DNA from: Brevibacterium atlanticum
GTDB lineage: Bacteria; Actinomycetota; Actinomycetes; Actinomycetales; Brevibacteriaceae
DNA: 64,000 nt
NCBI RefSeq assembly: GCF_011617245.1
Contig: NZ_CP050152.1
Location: 1,736,001-1,800,000 of the forward strand
Direction of reading: 5' to 3'
Numbering within the stretch: the first letter of the stretch is position 1; each line of letters starts with the position of its first letter. The translations under genes were made by a program, and so were the position numbers. The notes beneath the pieces are model-generated. The model made no database searches and was not told where the DNA came from. It saw nothing but the letters and a program-made list of their open reading frames with translations. Below, piece by piece: positions 1-7,376 of the stretch.

Positions 1-896
1 TCGGTGATCTCGCAGTCGAGGATGCCGGGGACCAGGCGCTGACCGTCCTGGAGGAGCCGGTGGACGGCTCCGGCATCGGTGCCGCTGCGGCCGTCCTCCC
101 GGGAGCTCGCTCCGAGCACGAGTTCCCCGTCATCACGAGCAACGATGTAGACCGGTCGACCGTTGACGAGTCCGCGGACCGTGCCGTGCAGCAGAGGGGT
201 GAGTGCGGCCGGTGCCCGCAGACGCAGAACATCACCCCACACCTTTCGCAGGGGAAGGGGCGGCATGCCGGTGATCGCGGCAGCCTCGGTCCCGGCGGTG
301 ATGACGACCTGGTCGGCTGTCAGCTCGTCGCCGCCTGAGAACTCGACGCCCACGGTGACTCCGTCTCGACGGGTGAGCCGGGTGACCTGCCGGCGGACGG
401 TCGTGTCCGAGACGACGGACAGCAGGGCGGCCGTCGTCCTCCTGGGGTCGATGGACTGGTCGTCGGGGATGCGCACGGCACCGGCCACCGACGGCGACAG
501 CGCCGGTTCGAGCTCCCGGGCGCGGGATCCGGTGATGAGTTCGGTGGGGAATCCTGCCGCGGTCTGCGCGGTGCGCAGCTCACGGAGAGCCTGCAGATCG
601 GCACGGTCCCCAGCGCACACCAGGGTTCCCGAGTCCGTGAGCCCGAGATCCGCACCCGCCGCGCTCGCCACCTCGGCGGCGAACGACGGATACATCTGCG
701 CCGATGCGCGCATCAACGGGTACAGGGGTGACTGACCCCAGACCACCTCGGCGGCGGGCGCGAGCATCCCCGCGGCCGCATGGCTGGCTCCCTGACCAGG
801 AGCAGGATCGATGATGGTGACACCGGCACCGAGGCTGCGCAGGTGCCACGCTGTCGCCAGGCCGATGATTCCGGCGCCCACGACGATGACATGCAT
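1..896 (-). CDS. thiO: Glycine oxidase ThiO (FAD-dependent), 3' end outside window
   Basis: On the minus strand the protein begins MHVIVVGAGIIGLATAWHL, a Rossmann FAD-binding fingerprint (GxGxxG), followed by QGASHAAAGMLAP, which is characteristic of ThiO and glycine oxidases of the DAO family. ThiO oxidises glycine to the dehydroglycine used for the thiazole half of thiamine. The frame stays open to the window edge, so the C-terminus (and any thiS or thiG behind it) is missing here. The start ATG at 896 has a strong GGAGGGAGA ribosome binding site 4 nt upstream, which is the last part of a TPP riboswitch. The gene is divergent from thiE, an arrangement also known from mycobacteria. A D-amino acid oxidase role is the alternative, but the riboswitch makes thiamine synthesis far more likely. 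Confidence 0.9.
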   Translation of the reverse strand, partial: MHVIVVGAGIIGLATAWHLRSLGAGVTIIDPAPGQGASHAAAGMLAPAAEVVWGQSPLYPLMRASAQMYPSFAAEVASAAGADLGLTDSGTLVCAGDRADLQALRELRTAQTAAGFPTELITGSRARELEPALSPSVAGAVRIPDDQSIDPRRTTAALLSVVSDTTVRRQVTRLTRRDGVTVGVEFSGGDELTADQVVITAGTEAAAITGMPPLPLRKVWGDVLRLRAPAALTPLLHGTVRGLVNGRPVYIVARDDGELVLGASSREDGRSGTDAGAVHRLLQDGQRLVPGILDCEIT

Positions 897-983
897 GGAT
901 TCTCCCTCCGGCGGCATGATCCGCATCAGGTCTGACGGTCGGCTCCTACGCCCTCTCAGCCTCAGTGGGAGGCTCCCGCGAAC
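897..983 (-). promoter_or_regulatory. TPP riboswitch (THI element) upstream of thiO
   Basis: Read on the minus strand, this leader holds the two conserved TPP-aptamer signatures in the right order: CTGAGA (959-954), then ACCTGATGCGGATCATGCCG (931-912). A 5' stem-loop formed by GGGAGCCTCCC precedes them. The 3' edge merges directly with the thiO ribosome binding site GGAGGGAGA (909-901). This suggests that TPP binding hides the ribosome site and so controls translation; no separate terminator hairpin is visible between aptamer and start codon. Confidence 0.93.
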
Positions 984-988
984 TCCTC

Positions 989-995
989 TACTCTA
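989..995. promoter_or_regulatory. Overlapping divergent -10 elements for thiE and thiO
   Basis: TACTCT on the plus strand (989-994) lies 6 nt before the thiE ATG at 1001. TAGAGT on the minus strand (995-990) lies just upstream of the riboswitch leader of thiO. Five of the base pairs are shared, so the two promoters would compete for polymerase. The assignment rests on the actinobacterial TANNNT -10 pattern and on spacing only. Confidence 0.6.
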
Positions 996-1000
996 TGACC

Positions 1001-1684
1001 ATGACCTTCGATATTCCACCGCACACCGCAGGCTCCGAATCCAGGCGAGCCTGGCGGGACGCCCGTTTGGCCGAAGCTCGACTGTACCTGTGCACCGATG
1101 CCAGAACCGCCCAGGGCGATCTGCCCGAATTCCTCGACGCCGCTTATGCCGGGGGAGTCGACATCATCCAGCTGCGCGACAAGACGCTTGAAGCCAGAGA
1201 AGAGATCGCAGCCCTCGACGTGCTCAAGGACGCTGCGGCCCGGCACGGGAAGCTCTTCTCGGTCAACGACCGTGCCGACGTCGCCCTGCTGGCCGGAGCC
1301 GACGTCTTCCACGCCGGGCAAGGCGACCTCACCAGTGCTCAGGCGCGGGCCGTCCTCGGACCCGACGTCCTCCTCGGCCGCTCCACCCATTCGCACGAGC
1401 AGGCTCTCGCCGCCGATGCGGATCCGGAGACCGACTATTTCTGCGTCGGCCCCGTATGGGAGACCCCGACGAAACCCGGCCGCGCCGCCGTCGGCACGGG
1501 CCTGCTCAGCACGGTGGCCGCCTCGTCGCGCACCCCGTGGTTCGCCATCGGCGGCGTCGCGGTCGGAGAACGCCTCGACGAGATCCGACAGGCGGGCGCC
1601 ACGCGCGCCGTGGTGGTGCGTGCGATAACCTCGGCTGGCGATCCCGCAGAAGCCGCACGGGAACTCAAGGAGGAACTGGAATGA
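1001..1684 (+). CDS. thiE: Thiamine-phosphate synthase ThiE
   Basis: The protein has about 227 residues and contains [14 protein letters not shown] near the N-terminus, a [10 protein letters not shown] segment, GQGDL, and the late [13 protein letters not shown] stretch. These are the conserved blocks of the TIM-barrel enzyme that joins HMP-PP with the thiazole phosphate to give thiamine phosphate. The start at 1001 is preferred over the in-frame ATG at 995, because TACTCT sits exactly 6 nt before it and no ribosome binding site is present, which fits a leaderless mRNA. Consequently thiE itself would not carry the TPP riboswitch that governs the facing thiO gene. Its stop overlaps the next start (ATGA), pointing to translational coupling. 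Confidence 0.92.
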   Translation: MTFDIPPHTAGSESRRAWRDARLAEARLYLCTDARTAQGDLPEFLDAAYAGGVDIIQLRDKTLEAREEIAALDVLKDAAARHGKLFSVNDRADVALLAGADVFHAGQGDLTSAQARAVLGPDVLLGRSTHSHEQALAADADPETDYFCVGPVWETPTKPGRAAVGTGLLSTVAASSRTPWFAIGGVAVGERLDEIRQAGATRAVVVRAITSAGDPAEAARELKEELE

Positions 1685-2670
1685 ACGACACCATCGAGGG
1701 CAGCACCGGCACGGGTACGGGCGAACAGGACGCGAACGATTTGGGCGCGCACGGGCCGAGCATCCTCATCGCCGGTGCCGGAGCCACGGGCGGGGCATTC
1801 GGGACCTACCTGCTCGAAGCCGGTCGCGAGGTGACGTTCCTGCTGCGGGAGGCGAAGGCACAGCGGATCCGCACCGACGGTCTGCGCTTCGTCTCACCGG
1901 GCAACGACCGGACGAACACCGTCGAGGTGGTCACCGCCGCCGAACTCGCCGAGGATCCGCGCACTTTTGATCTCGTGCTCATCGCAGTCAAATCGGGCGG
2001 CCTCGATTCGGTCCTCACCGACATCCGGCCCGCCGTCGGTGCGGGGACGCGGATCATTCCGTTCCTCAACGGTATGGCTCAGATCGATCGGCTGCAGGAG
2101 GACTACCCCGGGCAGGTCCTCGGCGGACTCGTCAAGATCGTCGGCACCATCGACGGTGATGCGGTCCACCAGCTCACGGACATGTCCGCGATGACCATCG
2201 GCGACTTCGGTGGGGGAGAAGTGCCCGAATCGATCGCCGCCGTCCTCGACGTGCCGGGTTTCCGACTCCAGGTCATCGACGACATCACGGGCGGGCTGTG
2301 GGAGAAGTGGATCTTCATCGCCGCCGCCGGAGTCGTCACCTGCCTGTTCCGGGCACCGGTCGGCGCGATCATGTCGGCCGGCGGGCACGACCATGTGCTG
2401 CGCATCATCGACGAGCTTGAGGCTGTGGCCGCAGCGGCCGGTCACGCGGTGTCCGAGAAGTCTCATGTCGCCACCGTCTCGATGCTCACCGGTGAGGGCT
2501 CGTCATTCACGTCATCCCTCTACCGAGATGTCACGGCCGGTCTGCCCAGCGAAGCCGAGCACATCCTCGGCGATCTGGCGCGCAAGGCCGCTGACCTGGG
2601 AGTCGACACTCCGCTGCTCGATCTCACCCTTGTGCAGCTGCGGGCCGGGGAAGCGCTGCGCCGTCCCTGA
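1681..2670 (+). CDS. 2-dehydropantoate 2-reductase-like protein (PanE/ApbA family)
   Basis: A 329-residue protein with an N-terminal NADP-binding fold ([18 protein letters not shown], about residues 24-41) and a C-terminal helical ketopantoate reductase domain ([24 protein letters not shown]). Family members reduce ketopantoate to pantoate for coenzyme A synthesis, but many paralogues act on other keto acids, so the substrate is not fixed by sequence. The start is the ATG that overlaps the thiE stop codon; a longer in-frame extension upstream lies entirely within thiE and is rejected. The 3' end overlaps the convergent DedA-fusion gene by 47 bp. Confidence 0.8.
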   Translation: MNDTIEGSTGTGTGEQDANDLGAHGPSILIAGAGATGGAFGTYLLEAGREVTFLLREAKAQRIRTDGLRFVSPGNDRTNTVEVVTAAELAEDPRTFDLVLIAVKSGGLDSVLTDIRPAVGAGTRIIPFLNGMAQIDRLQEDYPGQVLGGLVKIVGTIDGDAVHQLTDMSAMTIGDFGGGEVPESIAAVLDVPGFRLQVIDDITGGLWEKWIFIAAAGVVTCLFRAPVGAIMSAGGHDHVLRIIDELEAVAAAAGHAVSEKSHVATVSMLTGEGSSFTSSLYRDVTAGLPSEAEHILGDLARKAADLGVDTPLLDLTLVQLRAGEALRRP

Positions 2671-3937
2671 CCTCGGCTGTTCCGGTGCGCAGCATCGCCA
2701 GGTACGGTTCGCTGGGCTGAGTGTGCTCGACCTCGGCCGAACCGTGAGGGGCAGTGAACGTGACCATGGGGACACCGTCGACGTCATCGACGACGAGCAG
2801 CGTCTCGTAGCCTCCGGGGCCCAGCGAATGCGAGGCACCGACGGGCAGGTCGAAGACGAGAGTCTCCAGCGGGCTGCCGGGTGCCGGTCGGCGATGCATC
2901 TCCTGCGCCGCGACGTCGGCGAACTGCTCGGCTGTGATGAGATACGCCTTGGCCGGGGTCGGCCCGGGCAGAGCCGGGTCGTAGAAGGCCATCCCGCCGC
3001 CCCACACCGTCGAGGCACCGGCGAAGTAGATGCGGCCGGGCAGTTCGACTCCGGCCTCCTTGCGGGGCAGAGTCTGGTCCCTGGCACCCGGATAGGTCAC
3101 GTGCGCACCCGGCGGCCGACCGCCCTGCAGGTAACAGGCGAGGCGATCGCGGGCCATGTTCGATCCGTAGCTGACGTACCACACATGCGTATTCGACATC
3201 GTCTCCATCATGCCATCTCGGCTCCGGGCCATGTCGATTCGGGCGGTGGTCTGTCGGACCGTGGGCCGTCGAGTCCTACTGGAACGGAGACGCCGGAACA
3301 CCTCTCCCGCCGCCGTGATGACCAGCGCGATGCCGATGCCGAGGGCGACGCCGAGCAGCGGCTGATCGTCGAACACCGTGCCTCCGAGCACTCCGATCCC
3401 TGTCGAATAGACTGCCCAGACCAGGCACCCGATTCCGTCCCAGAGAAGGAACCTCCGGAGCGGGAACCCGAGCATCCCTGAACCGATCGTCGTCAGTGTG
3501 CGGCCCCCGGGAATGAAGCGACCGGCGATGAGAGCGGAATCGCCGCGGTCTGTGAAGACGGGCCGGGCCGTCTCGGCGATCACCGCGCCCCGCTTCGACA
3601 CTCGCGCCCATTGCAGTCGTGCCCACTGCAACCGTGCCCGCTGTGGTCGTGGCTGCGGTGGTCGTATCCGGTGAATTCGCGACCGACTCATGCGCGACCG
3701 GGCGAACCTCCCGACCAGGTGGGCGGCCAGGTCCCCGATCAGGGCCCCGACCGCAGCGGCGAGCACGAGACCGGTCGGATGAGGGATGCCGGAAGCAGCG
3801 AAGGCGGCAGCACTGATGAGCAGCGTCTCCGAAGGGACGACGGGCAACAGAGAATCGAGGCTCGCCGCCACGGCGATGAGCAGGTAGACCCACGGCGAGG
3901 TGAGGACGTCGGAGAGCAGCTCGAATGCGAGATCCAT
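2624..3937 (-). CDS. DedA family membrane protein fused to a gamma-glutamylcyclotransferase-like domain
   Basis: Residues about 1-215 form a DedA/SNARE-associated membrane protein, with VPSETLLISAAAFAASG and the re-entrant motif GRFIPGGRTLTTIGSGMLGF. A basic loop in the middle contains a short tandem repeat (RLQWARLQWARV). Residues about 250-437 form a second, soluble domain starting WYVSYGSNMARDRL, the YGSN substrate-loop signature of the gamma-glutamylcyclotransferase fold. No stop codon separates the two. The start at 3937 is chosen because TAGCGT (3951-3946) lies 8 nt upstream; the very long N-terminal extension of the open frame has no membrane character and is rejected. An internal start at MSNTHVWYVSYGSN, with weak GGAG motifs before it, could also release the soluble domain alone. 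The function of the fusion is unknown. Confidence 0.78.
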   Translation of the reverse strand: MDLAFELLSDVLTSPWVYLLIAVAASLDSLLPVVPSETLLISAAAFAASGIPHPTGLVLAAAVGALIGDLAAHLVGRFARSRMSRSRIHRIRPPQPRPQRARLQWARLQWARVSKRGAVIAETARPVFTDRGDSALIAGRFIPGGRTLTTIGSGMLGFPLRRFLLWDGIGCLVWAVYSTGIGVLGGTVFDDQPLLGVALGIGIALVITAAGEVFRRLRSSRTRRPTVRQTTARIDMARSRDGMMETMSNTHVWYVSYGSNMARDRLACYLQGGRPPGAHVTYPGARDQTLPRKEAGVELPGRIYFAGASTVWGGGMAFYDPALPGPTPAKAYLITAEQFADVAAQEMHRRPAPGSPLETLVFDLPVGASHSLGPGGYETLLVVDDVDGVPMVTFTAPHGSAEVEHTQPSEPYLAMLRTGTAEVRDGAALPRPAAAQG

Positions 3938-3945
3938 ACTCATCC

Positions 3946-3951
3946 ACGCTA
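3946..3951 (-). promoter_or_regulatory. Putative -10 of the DedA-fusion gene
   Basis: TAGCGT on the minus strand, 8 nt before the ATG at 3937; no Shine-Dalgarno sequence lies between. Confidence 0.4.
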
Positions 3952-4077
3952 GGGACTTCGCCGAAGTGGGGGTATGCGGTCGAGCGTACGGCGCTGACGA
4001 ACGACCGGGGACACCTCTGCGGAAAACCGGAAGTCGAGTCTGCGGTCTGACCCCTGTGAGCGCAGGAGGCGCGTTGC

Positions 4078-4083
4078 TACGAT
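4078..4083 (+). promoter_or_regulatory. Putative leaderless -10 of the sensor kinase
   Basis: TACGAT followed by CGATCC and then the ATG at 4090, giving a 6-nt gap. Confidence 0.5.
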
Positions 4084-4089
4084 CGATCC

Positions 4090-5274
4090 ATGCCCTGGCC
4101 CAGCTCACTGACTGCGCGCATTCCCCGCGAATCGCGCATGCTCGCCACCCGGTGGGCTCATTCGCTGCTCGGCGTGCTGTGGGGCGGACTGCTGTTCCTG
4201 CCGGTGCTCGTCGCTGCGGTCTTCTCTCCATCATCGGGACTCGCCGCGCGGGTCCGCGGCTGGGAGCTGGCTCGACATTCCTGCGGCTTCGGTCTCGTCC
4301 TCTCAGATCCCCCGCAGCAGCGCCGCTTTCTCCTGTACAACGGACTCATCGCCGGTGTGGCCATCATCCCGACACTCAACCTGCTCAGCGGATTCCTCGT
4401 CGTGACCCTCGGCTCCCTGATCCAGGGGCTGTTCATCGGCGGCGCCGTCGACATCGGCTTCGACATGTGGACGATCTCCCAGCCCACCCTCTTCGTCGGG
4501 GTCCTCTACGGGGCGGCGAACCTCATCGGGGCGATCGCGCTCGCCGAAGCGGCGAACTGGATGCACGGTCGCATCGATGCGAACTTCGCCGAGGTGGCTC
4601 GTCCCTTCGCCCTGCACACCCGGATCACGGAGCTGCTGACCACCCGGAGGGGAGTGGTCCTGGCCATCGACGACGAACGGCGGCGGATCGAACGCGACCT
4701 CCATGACGGAGTGCAGCAGAACGTCGTGTCCCTCTCCGTGCTCATCGCTCGTGCCCAGCGGGCAAGCGACCCGGTGAAGACGCAGAGTCTGCTCGATGAC
4801 GCGCTCGCACAGTCCCAGGACCTCATCGATGAGATGCGCGAGGTCGCGTGGCGGGTCTACCCCACGGCCCTGGACGAACGCGGACTGGGCCCCGTTCTCG
4901 AACGGATCGCCGCCCGGAGCCCGGTGCCGCTGACGCTGGCCGCGGTGCCCGAGCGGAGGTTTCCGCCTGCCGTGGAATCGGCCACGTACTTCGTCATCCG
5001 GGAAGCGGTGACGAATGTCGTCAAGCACGCCGAGGCGGCATCGATCACGGTCACGGTCGTCGATGACGGCCCGGCGCTGTGCACCGAGGTCGTCGACGAC
5101 GGGAATGGACGGGCTGATCCGAACGGCAGCGGACTGCAGGGCCTCGTCCGGCGTGTCGGCGCCCTCGACGGCAGCCTCACCGTCGGTTCGCCAGACGACG
5201 GGGGAACCATGATCAGCGCTCGAATACCCCACGGACTGCCGGTTCCCTCCGGCGAACCAGAGAGGAAGCCATGA
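4090..5274 (+). CDS. NarL-type sensor histidine kinase
   Basis: A 394-residue membrane kinase. Residues about 20-155 contain four or five hydrophobic segments (a short sensor domain with little extracellular sequence). A HisKA_3 dimerisation domain follows, DDERRRIERDLHDGVQQN, with the phosphorylated histidine at residue 205. A HATPase_c domain then carries the N-box (IREAVTNVVKHAEA) and the glycine-rich DDGNGRADPNGSGLQGL. It would phosphorylate the response regulator encoded immediately downstream, whose start overlaps its stop. The signal sensed cannot be read from the sequence. Confidence 0.88.
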   Translation: MPWPSSLTARIPRESRMLATRWAHSLLGVLWGGLLFLPVLVAAVFSPSSGLAARVRGWELARHSCGFGLVLSDPPQQRRFLLYNGLIAGVAIIPTLNLLSGFLVVTLGSLIQGLFIGGAVDIGFDMWTISQPTLFVGVLYGAANLIGAIALAEAANWMHGRIDANFAEVARPFALHTRITELLTTRRGVVLAIDDERRRIERDLHDGVQQNVVSLSVLIARAQRASDPVKTQSLLDDALAQSQDLIDEMREVAWRVYPTALDERGLGPVLERIAARSPVPLTLAAVPERRFPPAVESATYFVIREAVTNVVKHAEAASITVTVVDDGPALCTEVVDDGNGRADPNGSGLQGLVRRVGALDGSLTVGSPDDGGTMISARIPHGLPVPSGEPERKP

Positions 5275-5945
5275 CCGAAAGCACCACCGAGTCGTCCCTG
5301 CGCGTCGTCCTCGCCGACGACGCAGTCCTGCTGCGAGAAGGCGTGCGCAGTCTGCTCGAGGACGAGGGCATCAGCGTCGTGGCCAGCGTCGGCGATGGGA
5401 CCGAGCTGCTGGCGGCCGTCGAAGCGCTGCGGCCGAATCTTGCGATCGTCGATGTCAGGATGCCGCCGACCCACACCACCGAGGGCCTGCAGGCGGCCCT
5501 GGCGATCAAACATCGCTTCCCGGACATCGGTGTGCTCGTGCTCAGCCAGTATGTGCTGCGGGAGTACGCGACGGAGCTGTTGAGCACCGAGTCGGTGGGA
5601 GTCGGCTACCTGCTGAAGAACCGCGTGACCGATATCGACAGGTTCCTCGAATCGGTCAACCGCATCGCCGAGGGCGGGACCGTCATCGACCCCGAGGTCG
5701 TCCGACAGCTGCTGAGCACCTCGGAGAAGCAGAACACCCTATCGTCGCTGACCCCGCGGGAAAGCGAAGTGCTCGAAGCGATGGCCGAGGGGCTGTCGAA
5801 CCGCGGCATCTCGGAACGGCTCTATGTCTCCATCAGTGCCGTGGAGAAGGCGATCAGCGCGATCTTCGACAAACTCGACCTGCACGCAGGGGAGACACGC
5901 AGTCGCAGGGTTGCGGCGGTCCTCGCCTACCTCGACAAATCCTGA
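5271..5945 (+). CDS. LuxR/NarL family response regulator
   Basis: A 224-residue regulator. The N-terminal receiver domain has the acidic pair D16-D17, the phosphoacceptor D61 in IVDVRMPP and the lysine in YLLKNRV. The C-terminal helix-turn-helix follows the LuxR pattern (LTPRESEVLEAMAEGLSNRGISERLYVS...VEKAISAIFDKL). Its ATG overlaps the kinase stop (ATGA), so the pair is translated in a coupled way. The target genes are unknown; the pair stands alone and no obvious effector operon adjoins it. Confidence 0.92.
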   Translation: MTESTTESSLRVVLADDAVLLREGVRSLLEDEGISVVASVGDGTELLAAVEALRPNLAIVDVRMPPTHTTEGLQAALAIKHRFPDIGVLVLSQYVLREYATELLSTESVGVGYLLKNRVTDIDRFLESVNRIAEGGTVIDPEVVRQLLSTSEKQNTLSSLTPRESEVLEAMAEGLSNRGISERLYVSISAVEKAISAIFDKLDLHAGETRSRRVAAVLAYLDKS

Positions 5946-6000
5946 GGGATATGCCCGCCGCGTGAAGGCAGCCGACTCTTCGTCCAGGTAGGTGCGGCCA

Positions 6001-7197
6001 TCAGAGTTCGGAACGTGCCCGTGCTCCGATTCGAATGTTGAGGTCCTCGAGTTCGGCCAGAATGTCGCTGGCGCCCCAGATCTGATTGCGCTTCCGTGAG
6101 GTCATCCCACGCAGCACTCCGGCGTCGGCCAGCACGGTGACGGATCTGCTGGCCGCGGTGCTGGATAGCCCCAAGGAGTCCTCGAGGTCGTCGATAGTGA
6201 AGACCGGCGTGGACGCAAGGTATGTGAGTATCCGCGCAGTCGAGCTCTTCGCACGTGGACGACCGGTCAGCTCCTGCCACTCGTCCGGCAGACCGGAGAG
6301 TCGCTGTGCGGTCAGCTGCGCCTCCTCAGCGGCAATGATCGACGATCTGCACCAGAGGGCGATAACCGGTCCGGCATCGCCCGAGTGGTAGGAATTCAGC
6401 GCGCGGAAGTAACGGTCTCTGACTTCGACGAGGGCGGCTGCCAGCGGCACAGTGATTCCGGTCGTCACTGCCCGTGCCTGCAGAATTCCGGCGGCCAGTG
6501 CCCGTCCGATACGGCCGTTGCCGTCGGTGAACGGATGGATCGCCTCGAACTGAGAATGCGCCACCGCGGCTTGGGCGAGAGCGGGTATGTCGCTGCGCAG
6601 TGAGAAGGCCAACAGATCGTTCATCAGCGGTGGAACATACTCCGGGGGAGGTGGAACATAGAGCGCGCCGCGGGGTGAATGATCAGATCCGCCGATCCAG
6701 TTCTGCATCGGCCGATAACGGCCGCCAAGGTGAGCCTCGGTGGGATCGTCGGCCATGAGCAGCCGGTGGGCGCGAGCGATCGAATCGGAGCTGATTTCGC
6801 CTGAACTCAGCAGATCCAGTGCTCCCGTAGCCGCAGCCATGGCTGTCGCCGAGGAATTGGACTTCACGCCGTGAAGCGCACGGACGAAGTCATCAATGGG
6901 TGCTTCCTCCGCTTCGATCTTCGATGAGGCGATGGATTCGCTGCGCAGGAGCAGATATGACAGGGGAATGAGCGTGTGGCCGTGATCGGCGTCGAGACGG
7001 GAGATCGCTCGGATCGCCGTTTCGGAGAGGGCCGACAGATCAGTCGGAAGCTGGAGGTCGACCGTACCGATGTTCGCGGGGATGGAAACAGCTACCTCGG
7101 CGAACTTCCTGTCATCGATCGTGCCCCCGCGGAACTCCTGTCGCCACGGGCGGGTTTCCGACTGTGCCGATGGGATAGGTACGGGAGCGCTCGACAT
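6001..7197 (-). CDS. Fic family protein with C-terminal winged helix
   Basis: A 398-residue protein with the Fic catalytic motif HPFTDGNGR at residues 221-229. Fic enzymes transfer AMP or similar groups from nucleotides to hydroxyl side chains. An N-terminal inhibitory-helix motif of the S/TxxxE type is visible as SSKIEA (S91, E95); the usual glycine after E95 is replaced by alanine. The C-terminal 90 residues form a winged helix-turn-helix (ILTYLASTPVFTIDDLEDSL), common in chromosomal class II Fic proteins and suggesting autoregulation. No antitoxin gene adjoins it. The start at 7197 follows TAAGAT by 6 nt, and the promoter contains a perfect inverted repeat. Confidence 0.9.
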   Translation of the reverse strand: MSSAPVPIPSAQSETRPWRQEFRGGTIDDRKFAEVAVSIPANIGTVDLQLPTDLSALSETAIRAISRLDADHGHTLIPLSYLLLRSESIASSKIEAEEAPIDDFVRALHGVKSNSSATAMAAATGALDLLSSGEISSDSIARAHRLLMADDPTEAHLGGRYRPMQNWIGGSDHSPRGALYVPPPPEYVPPLMNDLLAFSLRSDIPALAQAAVAHSQFEAIHPFTDGNGRIGRALAAGILQARAVTTGITVPLAAALVEVRDRYFRALNSYHSGDAGPVIALWCRSSIIAAEEAQLTAQRLSGLPDEWQELTGRPRAKSSTARILTYLASTPVFTIDDLEDSLGLSSTAASRSVTVLADAGVLRGMTSRKRNQIWGASDILAELEDLNIRIGARARSEL

Positions 7198-7247
7198 GGG
7201 AATATCTTAACCGTTATTCCCACTTAAGTGAATAAGTGGGAATATCT
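7198..7247. promoter_or_regulatory. Fic/lldD intergenic operator: perfect inverted repeat and direct repeat
   Basis: An 11-bp perfect inverted repeat, ATTCCCACTTA (7216-7226) and TAAGTGGGAAT (7233-7243), is separated by 6 bp. A 10-bp direct repeat GGGAATATCT occurs at 7198-7207 and 7238-7247. The Fic -10 element TAAGAT is at 7209-7204 on the minus strand, so the palindrome covers the spacer and -35 region of the fic promoter. It also lies upstream of the divergent lldD-like gene. Autorepression by the Fic winged helix is inference. Confidence 0.7.
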
Positions 7248-7287
7248 CCGATTGTGATCCCACCTCAGACCATCACGACGGCCTCGT

Positions 7288-7293
7288 TAGACT
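7288..7293 (+). promoter_or_regulatory. Putative -10 of the alpha-hydroxy acid oxidase gene
   Basis: TAGACT about 84 nt before the chosen ATG at 7377. It would give a leader of about 75 nt that includes the ribosome binding site. Confidence 0.3.
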
Positions 7294-7376
7294 CGGACCG
7301 AGGGACAGCCGGGCGCTCGCCTCAGTCGCGAATGTCCGAGTTCCGAGGAGAGTCGACGTCGCACCCGAGGAGAGTC

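Noticed and set aside
1456-1680. N-terminal extension of the PanE-like frame
   Set aside because: It lies wholly inside thiE, and the ATG overlapping the thiE stop gives a normal family start.
3938-4234. N-terminal extension of the DedA-fusion frame up to 4234
   Set aside because: Arg/Ala/Pro-rich and overlapping the divergent kinase gene; the family N-terminus begins at MDLAF.
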